From Planctomycetota bacterium (GTDB taxonomy: Bacteria; Planctomycetota; UBA1135; GCA-002686595), in the NCBI GenBank assembly GCA_016220085.1, contig JACRIN010000010.1, forward strand, positions 46,734-110,733: a stretch of DNA of 64,000 nt, given 5' to 3'. A program made the translations under genes and the position numbers. Shown here in pieces: positions 48,034-56,808 of the stretch; the stretch's first letter is position 1; every line of letters starts with the position of its first letter. A model generated the notes under the pieces. It saw only the letters and a list, made by a program, of their open reading frames with translations, ran no database searches and was not told the DNA's origin.

Positions 48034-49805
48034 GCGAAGAACCGAACGTCGAACTGACGAGCGAGGACGATCTGCGCGCGCTCCTCGCGCCGCATCGTCC
48101 CGACCCGCGCGCTTTCGAGACCAAGGTCAAGGCGCGCATCGCCGAGCGCGTGGCGCGTGGCGATACCGAACGGGCCGAGCCCTCGCGGCTCGTGCGTTGG
48201 GCCGCGTCGGTGCTGCCGCCGGACGTCGGTTGCGCGCTGCTGGCGAAGAAGGCCGGACTGGCGACGACACTCGTTTTGCCGGCATTGATCCTCGCGTCGA
48301 GCTTCGGCGCGTTCGTCGCGAGCAAGCGTTCGATCGAGCGCTCGTCGCGCGATGCCGAACCGCCGACCGCGCCCGAGCCCAAGTGGAACGCGCGCCCGCC
48401 GACGCTGAATCGCGACCTCGTGCGAAGCGGGCGCTGGCTGACGTTGCTGCGGTACGGCTCTCTGCTGACGATGATCGCGCCGGCTCTCGTCGGCGGCGCG
48501 CACGCGATCGACATCACGGTCGGACTGTTGCTCGGCGCGATGGGCGTGCTGGCGCTGAGCGTGCGCGGCTTGGCGAGCGCCGGCCTGATGCGCCGCGGCA
48601 CGCTCGCGAGCATGTGTTGCGGGCTGCTGACGACCGTCTTCGTCGCGTGCTTCATCTGGACGCGCGGAATGAACGCCGCGGATCCGACGTCGAGGCTCGG
48701 AGCGAGCCTGCGCAGCAGTCTGATGTTGGTCGGTATCGCCGGTTGCGCGCTCGTGATGCTCCGGGAACGCAGCGCGAACAAGGGTCGCATCGCGTTCCTG
48801 ATCGGCTGGTGCGTGGTCGTGTTCGCGTTGTTCGTGCCGGCGTGGACTCCGGCCCGACCGGCGCAACTCGCGAGCTACCTGAGCTCGTTCGAGGCCGACA
48901 CCGGCGAGCTGCGTGGCTGGGACGAAGCCGACTATGCAGGCGAAGCCTTGCTCGCGATCGGAGAGCCGCTGCCGAACCTCGAACACATGCGCCGCGCCGT
49001 CGAGCACGCGATCGAAGCCGGCGACGAGTGCCATCCGACGGTCTGGACGACGGCGGCGCGGCTCGACCTGGTCGACGCGGCACACTGGAAGACGCTCGCC
49101 GAGCGGAAGATGGAAGCGTACGCGCTCGATCAGTTGCTGTCGGGAATCGGTCCATTGCGTAAACCGAGGTACAACGAATACGAGCTGTGGATGCTGCTCG
49201 CGACGCGTCCGACGACGCCGGAACAACGTGCCAAGCTCGCTGAGCGAGTCGAAGCGAACTGGCCGCGCGAGCCGGCATACGGAATGCTGCGCCACGCGCA
49301 GCAGTGCGTGCGCTGGTGGGCGCTGCTCGACCGACAAGACCGCATCGACGCGCACCGAGCGGACCTGCACGAGCTCTTGGAGCGCCACTGGGTCTCGGGC
49401 AAACGGCTCAGCCTCTTCGCGACCATCGGCGGCTTCACGTCCGACCCGACGAAGTTCTACACGTCGTTCGACGACGACACTTGGATCGGGGTCGATCTGC
49501 TCGCGCGCGTCGGCATCCCGCCGGGCATCGATCCATGGTTGTTGCGCGGGCATGTGCGCGGCGAAGCCGATCGCGGTCTCGTACCCTGGGCGCCGACCGA
49601 CCTCTCGATCGACAGCGTCGCGACGCTCTTGCGCCTCGAGCGCGAGATCGGCGTGCCGCGACGCGACGCACTCGAGACTCTGCTCGGCGAGCGCGCGCTG
49701 ATCGCGACGTGCTTGACGCTGCTTCTGTGCATCGTCGCGATCCGCGCGGGCACGTCGCGGGCGGAGCTCGAGGCTGCGGGGCTCGACGTCGACACGCCAC
49801 GTTGA
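48030..49805 (+). CDS. Large membrane protein coupled to the ECF sigma gene, possible anti-sigma factor
   Basis: 591 residues. The first ~75 residues are soluble and charged (SEEPNVELTSEDDLRALLAP), in the place where anti-sigma factors bind their sigma. Hydrophobic helices follow at about 76-96, 140-195, 228-245 and 255-280, then a soluble domain of ~270 residues of unknown family (for example ELRGWDEADYAGEALLAIGE) and a last helix near 555-575. No zinc-binding ZAS motif (HxxxCxxC) is visible. The four-base overlap with the sigma gene is the main reason to propose a regulatory role. Confidence 0.65.
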   Translation: MSEEPNVELTSEDDLRALLAPHRPDPRAFETKVKARIAERVARGDTERAEPSRLVRWAASVLPPDVGCALLAKKAGLATTLVLPALILASSFGAFVASKRSIERSSRDAEPPTAPEPKWNARPPTLNRDLVRSGRWLTLLRYGSLLTMIAPALVGGAHAIDITVGLLLGAMGVLALSVRGLASAGLMRRGTLASMCCGLLTTVFVACFIWTRGMNAADPTSRLGASLRSSLMLVGIAGCALVMLRERSANKGRIAFLIGWCVVVFALFVPAWTPARPAQLASYLSSFEADTGELRGWDEADYAGEALLAIGEPLPNLEHMRRAVEHAIEAGDECHPTVWTTAARLDLVDAAHWKTLAERKMEAYALDQLLSGIGPLRKPRYNEYELWMLLATRPTTPEQRAKLAERVEANWPREPAYGMLRHAQQCVRWWALLDRQDRIDAHRADLHELLERHWVSGKRLSLFATIGGFTSDPTKFYTSFDDDTWIGVDLLARVGIPPGIDPWLLRGHVRGEADRGLVPWAPTDLSIDSVATLLRLEREIGVPRRDALETLLGERALIATCLTLLLCIVAIRAGTSRAELEAAGLDVDTPR

Positions 49806-49874
49806 GCGTGGAGACCGAAGCGGGCGCCGGGTCGCAGCGTGCGACCGACCGATGCGCCGACGAACCGCGCGAGG

Positions 49875-52490
49875 TCAGGGTGTGACGACGGTCAGCTCGC
49901 GCCAACGGAGCTGCAACGGGACCTTGCGCAGCACCGTCTCGCCTTGGAGGAGCACCAGCGTCGTCGCCTCCTCGGGCACGATCGTCAGAGGGAAGGAGCC
50001 GTGGACGCGCTCGAGCACGCGACCGCCGCTCGTCAGGCCGGGCGTCTTGTAGATCATGTTCATGCGCTCGCCCGCGGCGTTCTCGACGGCGTAACGGTCC
50101 GCGGCATCGGAGTCGAAGAGCTCCAGTCGAAAACGCAGCTCGCGCCGTGCGACGAGAGTCAGGTTCTCCGGATCCGCGTTTGGCTCGAGCACGACGTCAC
50201 CCGCGGCGATGCCCTCGCCGCACAGTGAGAGCTGCGCCTCGCGGCCGACGTTACGGAGCTCGAAGCGGCCGTCCGCGTCGGTCTCGGCATTGCGGTGAAT
50301 CGATTGGCTGAGCCACGCCGACTTGGCAATGACCAGGCCGCAGCGCACGCTCACGCCCTGGAGCGGCTCGCCGAGTGTGGAAAGCACGCGGCCCGCGATG
50401 CGCGGCCGCACGAGGTCGGCTGCCGCGCGCAACTCGACGCGCTCGCCGGCGCGCAACAGAGCGCTCACGAGCTCGGCCATCGTCGCCGGATTCCACGCTC
50501 GCACGCGGTACTCGCGCTCGAGCAAGCCGCCGAGCTCGAACGAGCCGTCGGGCGCGACGGCGACTCCCGCAGCGTTACGGCCGCAGGCGAGGCCTTCGAG
50601 CGTGCTGGTCGACGAGCCGTACGGCGTTCCGTCGGCGAGGTCGACCCTCCAGCCGTTCGCGGGCGCGCCGTCGGCGTCGAGCACGCGCCCTCGGATCGGC
50701 GACAGGCTCTCGCGGATCACCAGCGGCGGAGCGAGCGTCTCGGCGCCGCGCACGAGCTCGTTCGCGAGGCTCGGGATCGCCGCGGGACGACGTCCGCGCA
50801 CGAGCGCGGTCAACTGCGTGGCTTCGTGCGGAGTGCTGGAGACGCGGAACGAGTACGCACCGAGCTCATCGGTCGCTGCGCCGTCTTGGCCGAACCGCAC
50901 GTCCGCATGCGCGACCGGCGCACCCGACTCGTCGACGACGGTGCCGCGAATCGTTGCGACGGTTTGGGCGGCCTGCAGTGTCGTCTCGATGCGCAAGGCG
51001 AGCTGCGAGCTCCCGGCGGCCTCGACGTGACCGTGCCAAAGGCTGCCGTCACCATTGCTGCATTGGACTTTGACCCACTGACCCGCGACGCCGGGCGCGC
51101 GCTCGAACACGAAGCGTCCGTCGTCGTCGGTCTTCGTCGTCCAGTAGCCCACGGTGCGACTGTCGCGCACGTGACGGTTCGGGAGCTCCGGCACGTGATG
51201 GTTGGTGCTCAGGTCGACCGTTGCGCCCGTCAGCGGAATACCGTGCGCGTCGACCACGACGCCGCCGAGCGAAACCGCGGGCGCGAGCACGAACAACTCG
51301 AGCGGATCATCGACGTCCGACGCCTGGGCGACGAGCAGCCACGCGTCACCGCGCGGCACGAGCTTGCCGCGCGCCGCCGTGTGTTCCATCCGGAACGCAC
51401 CGTCCGCGCCCGACGTCATGCGGGTGCGCTCGAACGGTTCGCCGAGCAACGCTTCGCGCAGACCGAGGAAACCGGGGTGTTGGGCGACGCGTTTCTGCAG
51501 CGTCGCGGGAAACGCGCGGAACATGCGGCGTTCCTCCTCGGACACGCTGAAGCCTTGGTTCCCCGTCCACACGGTCCCTTCGCCGTCGACGACGACTTCG
51601 CGTTCGTCGACGAACTCGAGCTCGATCCCCGCGAGCGCGCGTCCGGCGACGTCGACGCAGCGACCCTCGAAGGACCCGAGGTCCGGCGCAGGCGGGGCAT
51701 TCGCGGGCACGACGACCGGCGCGCGCAGCGACGGCTCGCTCGCGACCGCGACGCGCGCTCCCGCGTCGGTGGTGTCGGCGGATGTGGTCCGCAACGCGGC
51801 GGAGCTCGCGCTCGTCGGCACCGCGAGCTCGCCGGGCTGGCCGCGATACCACCACACTCCGACGGCAACCATCAGCGCCGCCGCAAGCCCCCACTTCGCC
51901 TTCGCGAGGACGAGCCACGCTCCGACGCCGGCCGCGACGGAGCCCGACGCGGCGGGAGTTCTCGTCAACGGCGCGAGCGCCGCGAGCCATGTCGCACGAT
52001 CGCCGTGGCGACGATCGAGCTTCTCGCGCAGGCTCGCCAGCCCGCGCTGCACGCGTGTGCGCACCGTCGCGACCGGCACGCCGGTGCGCGCGGCGATCTC
52101 CGAGACCTCGAGGCCTTGGAAGAAGCGCAGGAGCAGCGTCGAACGGTACGGCTCGTCGAGCTCGACGACGAAGCCCGCGAGCTCGCGCTGCAGGTTCGCC
52201 TGCTCGACGAGTTCCGCCGCGCTCGGCAGAGCCTCGTCACGCGCGACGTCCGCCTCGCGCGCGCTCCGTCGCACGCGTTCGCGCGCGAGCTTGCGCGCCG
52301 CGTTGCGCACGACCGTGCCGAGCCAGCCGCGCGGGTTCGACGCGTCGCGCGGCGGATGGCGCAGCGCCGCCAACCACGCCTCCTGCTCGACGTCCTCCGC
52401 CGACGACGAGTCGGCAACCAGGGTCCGGGCGAGCGCCCGCACCCAGTCGGCATGTTCGAGCAACGCTTCGACGTTCGTGCTGGTGTCCAT
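49875..52490 (-). CDS. ECF sigma factor fused through a membrane helix to carboxypeptidase-regulatory-like modules (second copy)
   Basis: 871 residues. Residues 1-160 are an ECF sigma factor (AEDVEQEAWLAALRHPPRD in region 2, VSEIAARTGVPVATVRTRVQ in region 4), ending in SLREKLDRR exactly as in the paralogue at 2660-6217. A membrane helix lies at about 199-215 (GLAAALMVAVGVWWY). The remaining ~650 residues include modules such as FEGRCVDVAGRALAGIELEF and IRGTVVDESGAPVAHADVRF. It is shorter than the first copy by about 310 residues, all in the ectodomain. It is transcribed away from the tRNA gene and mobile element. Confidence 0.82.
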   Translation of the reverse strand: MDTSTNVEALLEHADWVRALARTLVADSSSAEDVEQEAWLAALRHPPRDASNPRGWLGTVVRNAARKLARERVRRSAREADVARDEALPSAAELVEQANLQRELAGFVVELDEPYRSTLLLRFFQGLEVSEIAARTGVPVATVRTRVQRGLASLREKLDRRHGDRATWLAALAPLTRTPAASGSVAAGVGAWLVLAKAKWGLAAALMVAVGVWWYRGQPGELAVPTSASSAALRTTSADTTDAGARVAVASEPSLRAPVVVPANAPPAPDLGSFEGRCVDVAGRALAGIELEFVDEREVVVDGEGTVWTGNQGFSVSEEERRMFRAFPATLQKRVAQHPGFLGLREALLGEPFERTRMTSGADGAFRMEHTAARGKLVPRGDAWLLVAQASDVDDPLELFVLAPAVSLGGVVVDAHGIPLTGATVDLSTNHHVPELPNRHVRDSRTVGYWTTKTDDDGRFVFERAPGVAGQWVKVQCSNGDGSLWHGHVEAAGSSQLALRIETTLQAAQTVATIRGTVVDESGAPVAHADVRFGQDGAATDELGAYSFRVSSTPHEATQLTALVRGRRPAAIPSLANELVRGAETLAPPLVIRESLSPIRGRVLDADGAPANGWRVDLADGTPYGSSTSTLEGLACGRNAAGVAVAPDGSFELGGLLEREYRVRAWNPATMAELVSALLRAGERVELRAAADLVRPRIAGRVLSTLGEPLQGVSVRCGLVIAKSAWLSQSIHRNAETDADGRFELRNVGREAQLSLCGEGIAAGDVVLEPNADPENLTLVARRELRFRLELFDSDAADRYAVENAAGERMNMIYKTPGLTSGGRVLERVHGSFPLTIVPEEATTLVLLQGETVLRKVPLQLRWRELTVVTP

Positions 52491-52571
52491 GGGTTCTGCC
52501 GACCGAGTCCCACGCTCGCCGTCGGCGACTCGGGGATCTCGCGAATCCGAACCCGAGCGCGCGCAACGGGG

Positions 52572-52645
52572 TGGGCCCTGCAGGACTCGAACCTGCGACC
52601 AAGCGATTATGAGTCGCCTGCTCTAACCGACTGAGCTAAGGGCCC
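52572..52645 (-). tRNA. ileX: tRNA-Ile2 (anticodon CAU)
   Basis: 74 nt. The acceptor stem GGGCCCT pairs with AGGGCCC, the D arm is AGCTCAGTCGGTTAGAGC, the anticodon loop is CTCATAA, and the T arm contains GGTTCGAGTCC. The body closely follows the known E. coli tRNA-Ile2 sequence rather than tRNA-Met, so the C of the anticodon should be modified to lysidine. A full CCA end is not encoded. The recombinase gene starts about 110 bp from its 5' end, which makes it the likely integration site. Confidence 0.88.
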
Positions 52646-52752
52646 GCTTGGGTTATAGGTGCCGTGCGCGCAGGTAGATGCGTGCGGCGTCTGCTGCCAG
52701 CGGCGGGTGCGCCAACGGGCCGCTGGAATGGACTTGGAATGAAAACCGGAGC

Positions 52753-53856
52753 ATGCCGATGACGACCCGCCGCCGAACCTACACGAAGCAGCCCCACCTC
52801 TGGAAGCGGTCGGGCTCAAGCACCTGGTACATCGTCTGGCAGGAAGGTCCGACGACGAAGAAGCTCTCGACGGGGACCGACAAGCGTGTGGTGGCCGAGG
52901 AGACGCTGCGCCGTTTTCACGAGGAGCGGAACGCCGCGTGGGGGCAATCCACGCCGATCACCTTTCACGAGGGGGTTCGCGAATGGCTCGCCGATCGCGA
53001 ACGCCCGAGGCACGGGCTGGCCCAGCCCACCCTGTCGCACTACAGAACCTGGGCGAGGCAGTTCCTGGAGTACTTCCCAGCGAGCCTCCGCGCCGACGCA
53101 GTCAGCCCGGCGATGGTCCGGCGCTACCTCGACGCCCGCGAGGATCGTGGACTGGGGAACAGCTCGCTCAAGAAGGACCTGGTCGGCCTCTCGATGGTGT
53201 TTCGCTTCCTCGAACGCGAGGGTCGCCTGCGCGGCAACCCGTGCACGGCGGTCCGGGTGCGAGCGACGCCGAAACGCCATCCCGCCATGACCGCAGAGGA
53301 GTTCGCCAGTCTCCGTGACGCCATGACTCGGAATCTGACCGGAACAAGGACTTCTGCTCTCCGACGCAGCGCCCAAGAACTGCTCGATATGGCTGACGTG
53401 CTCTGGCATTCCGGACTTCGTTCCATCGAAGCCACGCGGCTCGCGTGGACGGACATCGATGTCGAGCGCTCGCTGTGGACGATCCGGTCACCCGCGAACA
53501 AGGGTGGGCACGCAACGATCCCGATCCATCCAGAGCTGCTCCCCCTGCTGACCAGGCGAAAACTGCTCGGCATGGAGGGACCGTTCCGAAACCACCACTG
53601 GCTCTCCATCACTTGGCGGCGCTTTAAGAAGACGAACCCGTCCTTCCAGGGCTGGAGCTGGCATCGCATGCGACACTCTTTCGTGACGCGGCTCCGCCGC
53701 GTCGGCGCGGATGCCGTCGCGATGCAGCTCGCACGGCACAAGACACCCGCGATGAGTGACCACTACACGCACCTGACCCTCGCCGACTTGCGTGCCGGAA
53801 TGGCTCGCCTCTCCGGGCAGACGGTCGAAAGCCAACGAGCGCAGGCCGAAAGCTAG
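52753..53856 (+). CDS. int: Tyrosine recombinase (phage/ICE-type integrase)
   Basis: 367 residues from the ATG at 52753; an in-frame start at 52678 is less likely. The N-terminal half has an arm-binding part and a SAM-like core-binding domain (HYRTWARQFLEYFPASL). The catalytic domain has Arg in HSGLRSIEATRL, a beta-hairpin Lys in ANKGGHATIPI, HRMRHSFVTRL (HxxR), the second His in LARHKTPAM and the nucleophile Tyr in DHYTHLTLADL. All six expected residues are present, so it should be active. Its position beside tRNA-Ile2 marks the edge of an integrated element. Confidence 0.9.
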   Translation: MPMTTRRRTYTKQPHLWKRSGSSTWYIVWQEGPTTKKLSTGTDKRVVAEETLRRFHEERNAAWGQSTPITFHEGVREWLADRERPRHGLAQPTLSHYRTWARQFLEYFPASLRADAVSPAMVRRYLDAREDRGLGNSSLKKDLVGLSMVFRFLEREGRLRGNPCTAVRVRATPKRHPAMTAEEFASLRDAMTRNLTGTRTSALRRSAQELLDMADVLWHSGLRSIEATRLAWTDIDVERSLWTIRSPANKGGHATIPIHPELLPLLTRRKLLGMEGPFRNHHWLSITWRRFKKTNPSFQGWSWHRMRHSFVTRLRRVGADAVAMQLARHKTPAMSDHYTHLTLADLRAGMARLSGQTVESQRAQAES

Positions 53857-53906
53857 CAGCGCGGGGCCGAGTGGACGATCGAGGCCGCGGCGCCCGGCGA
53901 GTAGCA

Positions 53907-54170
53907 TCAGCTGGCGGCGCGGCGCCCCGCTGAACGGGTTCCGATCCCTGCATTGCCCGACACGTCACCTTGCGCCGCCAGCCAGCGAAGAAGCTCGGCT
54001 CGTGCCACTCGGCGGCCTCGATTCCCACGTGTTCCAGGAGCCTGCACGAGCCGAAGCTCGCCCCCTTGGACTGAACGCAGGATTGATCGCTCGGAGACTC
54101 CGCATGCAACGGCAACTTCGGCGATCGTCAGCAGCAGACGTTCCGAAGGAGGCAGCGCGTCTCCACTCAT
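53907..54170 (-). CDS. Small helix-turn-helix protein (excisionase-like), second of a pair
   Basis: 87 residues. The core LLTIAEVAVACGVSERSILR (about 13-32) is the helix-turn-helix of excisionase/MerR-like domains, followed by a wing with GELRLVQAPGTRGNRGRRV and ARAELLRWLA. Its start overlaps the stop of the preceding HTH gene (ATGA). Next to an integrase, a directionality factor or element repressor is likely. Confidence 0.72.
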   Translation of the reverse strand: MSGDALPPSERLLLTIAEVAVACGVSERSILRSVQGGELRLVQAPGTRGNRGRRVARAELLRWLAAQGDVSGNAGIGTRSAGRRAAS

Positions 54171-54427
54171 GCCGGCCGCTCCGCGTCGACCTCGGACGTC
54201 CGAATGGCCGGACGTTGATGCAAGTGTTTCTCAACCAGCCTTTCAAGATCCGTGAGGCGATAGCGAACGGTCCGACGCCGACGCAATCCGACCGGCAGGA
54301 CCACGCAGGCCACCACGCCCTGCCGCACCCATCGGCGCAGTGTGGAAGGCGAGACCCGCAACCATAGAGCGGCTTCGCTTCCGCAGAGGAGCTTCGGAAG
54401 GCAAGCGTCAGATTCGACTGTTCCCAT
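54167..54427 (-). CDS. Small helix-turn-helix protein (MerR/excisionase-like), first of a pair
   Basis: 86 residues. LLCGSEAALWLRVSPSTLRR (about 13-32) is the helix-turn-helix and YRLTDLERLVEKHL closes the winged part. It overlaps the next gene by four bases. The pair lies convergent to the integrase gene, as expected for control genes of an integrated element. Confidence 0.7.
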   Translation of the reverse strand: MGTVESDACLPKLLCGSEAALWLRVSPSTLRRWVRQGVVACVVLPVGLRRRRTVRYRLTDLERLVEKHLHQRPAIRTSEVDAERPA

Positions 54428-54939
54428 GGACGTGTTCCGTGAGCTGCCGCCGAGCGGATAGCCCCATGCTGTCCGGCCCTTTGGGTGTGCGCCATCCGCG
54501 CGGGATTCACCGACGCTAACCCACTGGACTTTCTAGCGCGTGTTCCGGTCCGACGGGGATTCTCCCACCGAGCGGGGCGCTTCGGGGAGGCGAATCGAAA
54601 CCCGTCACCCCCCGAGCACGCCGATCGGATCCAACCGTTCGCGGCCCCTCGGAGCCGACGGTAGCAGGTGCCGTTCGAACGCCGGCGAGACGTCAGAGGC
54701 GAGTTGGGGGGCAGTTCTCACCGAGCCCGAGCGCGGCAGGACATCTGGCGCAACCTCAGCGGCCACACCAGGTTGCTTCGCCCGAGAGACGGAGCCCTCA
54801 CGCGCAAGCTGGGCTCCGGCGGAAGGGCGACCCCTAGACCTCCGCTTGTGTCGCGCTTGCTCGGGTACCCATGCAAGCGTGCGACGACGCAAGACAGCAT
54901 TCGCTGCGCGAGTTCCTCGATCGTGCTACCATCCCGACT
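54428..54939. other. 512-bp region upstream of the cargo operon without a gene
   Basis: It lies between the divergent HTH pair and the cargo operon and should hold promoters for both. Frames here show no protein-like sequence. GTGCTACCAT near 54918-54927 contains a loose -10-like word, without a clear -35. Confidence 0.4.
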
Positions 54940-55689
54940 ATGACCTTCGCTCGAAACTTCCTAACGGGAATGCTGATAGCGGCTTGCTCAAGTTGCGTCG
55001 ACACACGCCTGTCCGAGAACGGACGGGTTGGGGCCGCGCGGCTCGACGACGCAACGATGGCATCAATCGCGGCGCACATGACGTCACGCGACCTCGCCGC
55101 TATTCCCTACCCGTGGATCGGACTTGAGGGTCGGCTGTTGGAACAAGACAAACAACTACAGCTCATTGGGTACGGTTCACTATTGAGTGCTAAGTCGGCC
55201 GCCCGAACATTCAGCGTCGCAACCGTGGAACAGAGCTATCCGGTTGTAGCGGCAGGGCTATACCGTGTCTTCCAGTACGTGATGCACCGCACGAGTCCAG
55301 AACAGGCGGGCGTCGACAACGGCACCGCCCTAAACGTGCGATGGACAGGGAAAGCCGACGATTTAATCAACGGCCGAGTGTTTTCAGTTCCCGTCGCTGC
55401 AATCGATGCGCTGCGACGGAGGGAGGTGGGATACGATCTCATCCCGGTACCGTTCGTGCCGTGGAGCCACCCGAACGCGGAACCGGCCTTCGCGTACGTG
55501 CTCTCGTGCACGCGGCCTGAGTTTGAGGGTCGACAACTTTTGTCAGACACTTCCCTTCCCAACTCAGAGTACTACGCAATGTGCCGAGCAGCCGCCGAGT
55601 CGGTTTCGGACGAGTTTCTTTCGTTCTATCTCTCCACAACTCACGTGGCTGGGGGGCTCGCCGCTAAGGCCTGGGAAGTCGGTCGTTAG
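54940..55689 (+). CDS. Gamma-glutamylcyclotransferase-like lipoprotein
   Basis: 249 residues from the ATG at 54940, which opens a lipoprotein signal (MTFARNFLTGMLIAAC, Cys16). IGYGSLLSAKSA (76-87) matches the YGSN/YGSL substrate loop of gamma-glutamylcyclotransferase-fold proteins, with GLYRVFQY, ALNVRWTGK and INGRVFSVP as following strands and REVGYDLIPV carrying the candidate catalytic Glu162 and Tyr165. Members release 5-oxoproline from gamma-glutamyl amino acids or amines, usually in the cytoplasm, so an exported lipidated form is unusual. Base composition is lower in GC than the chromosome genes. It starts a tight operon (2-bp gap to the next gene). Confidence 0.65.
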   Translation: MTFARNFLTGMLIAACSSCVDTRLSENGRVGAARLDDATMASIAAHMTSRDLAAIPYPWIGLEGRLLEQDKQLQLIGYGSLLSAKSAARTFSVATVEQSYPVVAAGLYRVFQYVMHRTSPEQAGVDNGTALNVRWTGKADDLINGRVFSVPVAAIDALRRREVGYDLIPVPFVPWSHPNAEPAFAYVLSCTRPEFEGRQLLSDTSLPNSEYYAMCRAAAESVSDEFLSFYLSTTHVAGGLAAKAWEVGR

Positions 55690-55691
55690 AT

Positions 55692-56801
55692 ATGGCTCGA
55701 CTCTCGCGGCCTCGAGTGACGATGCTAGTCGTCTTGGTGCTCTGCGTAGTCAACGTTGTGCTTTGGCGCAACCGAGAGGCCAGAGCTAGTCCACCGGCAA
55801 TATCGGCCAAACCGACCCTGCATGTTGCGATCTGGGAAGACTATGTTGCTCCAAGACTGATCGAGACATTTCAGAAGAACTTCCGCTGTACTGTGAAGCT
55901 GTCCATATTTGAAGAGTCAGACCAGCTTCTGCAGTGGATTCGCGACGAAGGCCGGACATTCGATGTAATTGTCCCGAGTACGTACATCGTCCCCGAGCTG
56001 GTCAAATTGCGTGCGATTGAGCAGCTCAACCACGCGTGGATTCCCAACATTCGATACCTCGACAGCACGTTCATGAGTTCAATGAAGCTCGATGACCTTC
56101 TGGGCATCGACCTTGTCGACTACGGCGTACCTTTTGTCTTTGCGCAAACTGGGATTGCATACCGCAAGAGTGCGGTTGAGGCTCGAGTAGGGCCAGACCA
56201 CCGGCCCACGTGGGCGTGGTTCGATCTGCCGACGCTCGCAGGACGCCGCTCCATCCTTGGGGAAAGACGAGAAGCCTTTGCCGCCGCGCTGCTTGCAGAG
56301 GGCCTCGGTGTCAACGAAGCGGATGACGTCGCAATCTCCAAGGCCACCAAGCGCCTGCGCACGTGGCACGACGGATCAACCTTGATGAGCAAGGACTACG
56401 CTGCCGCACTTGGGGCCGGGACGATCGACCTCGCTCACGCCTACCCCGGCGACGTACTGCACATGTCGGGTCCCGGTGCAGATGTCGTCTTCGCAATCCC
56501 TAGGGAAGGCGGGTCCATCTCTATCGAGTGCCTCTGCGTCGGCGCACAAACACAGCATAGTGAACTTGCACACCAGCTACTTAACTACCTGCTTGCCCCG
56601 GACGTCGCGGCGACAAACATGGAATGGACTGCCATTCGCGCGCCGAACCCGGAAGCGTTCCGCCTCTATGAAGCGCGCCTTGGGAACGGCTCGCTGCCGC
56701 TGACATTTTCGACACCGGTTGCGGACTTCGTCCTCCGGCCGCTCACCGACCAAGACGATGCAAAACTCCTTCACGCGTGGGAACAGCTTGAACTAGAGTG
56801 A
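55692..56801 (+). CDS. Orphan polyamine-type periplasmic binding protein (PotD/PotF family)
   Basis: 369 residues. A hydrophobic segment at about 11-25 (MLVVLVLCVVNVVLW) acts as signal or anchor; EARASPP offers a cleavage site. LHVAIWEDYVAPRLIETFQK (43-62) is the typical start of PotD/PotF, followed by TFDVIVPSTYIVPELV, GVPFVFAQTGIAYRKS, HAYPGDVLHM and a C-terminal NYLLAPDVAATNMEW, all in family order. The family binds spermidine, putrescine or related compounds. No permease or ATPase gene is nearby, so it probably serves something other than ABC uptake. It lies 2 bp after the lipoprotein gene and 7 bp before the channel gene. Confidence 0.82.
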   Translation: MARLSRPRVTMLVVLVLCVVNVVLWRNREARASPPAISAKPTLHVAIWEDYVAPRLIETFQKNFRCTVKLSIFEESDQLLQWIRDEGRTFDVIVPSTYIVPELVKLRAIEQLNHAWIPNIRYLDSTFMSSMKLDDLLGIDLVDYGVPFVFAQTGIAYRKSAVEARVGPDHRPTWAWFDLPTLAGRRSILGERREAFAAALLAEGLGVNEADDVAISKATKRLRTWHDGSTLMSKDYAAALGAGTIDLAHAYPGDVLHMSGPGADVVFAIPREGGSISIECLCVGAQTQHSELAHQLLNYLLAPDVAATNMEWTAIRAPNPEAFRLYEARLGNGSLPLTFSTPVADFVLRPLTDQDDAKLLHAWEQLELE

Positions 56802-56808
56802 CGCACGG

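Noticed and set aside
52572..52645. Assignment as tRNA-Met from the CAU anticodon
   Set aside because: The body sequence (GCGACTCATAATCGC with GGGCCC acceptor) follows tRNA-Ile2 much more closely than elongator or initiator tRNA-Met.
54540..55127. 195-codon open frame on the plus strand before the cargo operon
   Set aside because: Protein-like character is absent, it overlaps the lipoprotein start in another frame, and no ribosome binding site or motif supports it.
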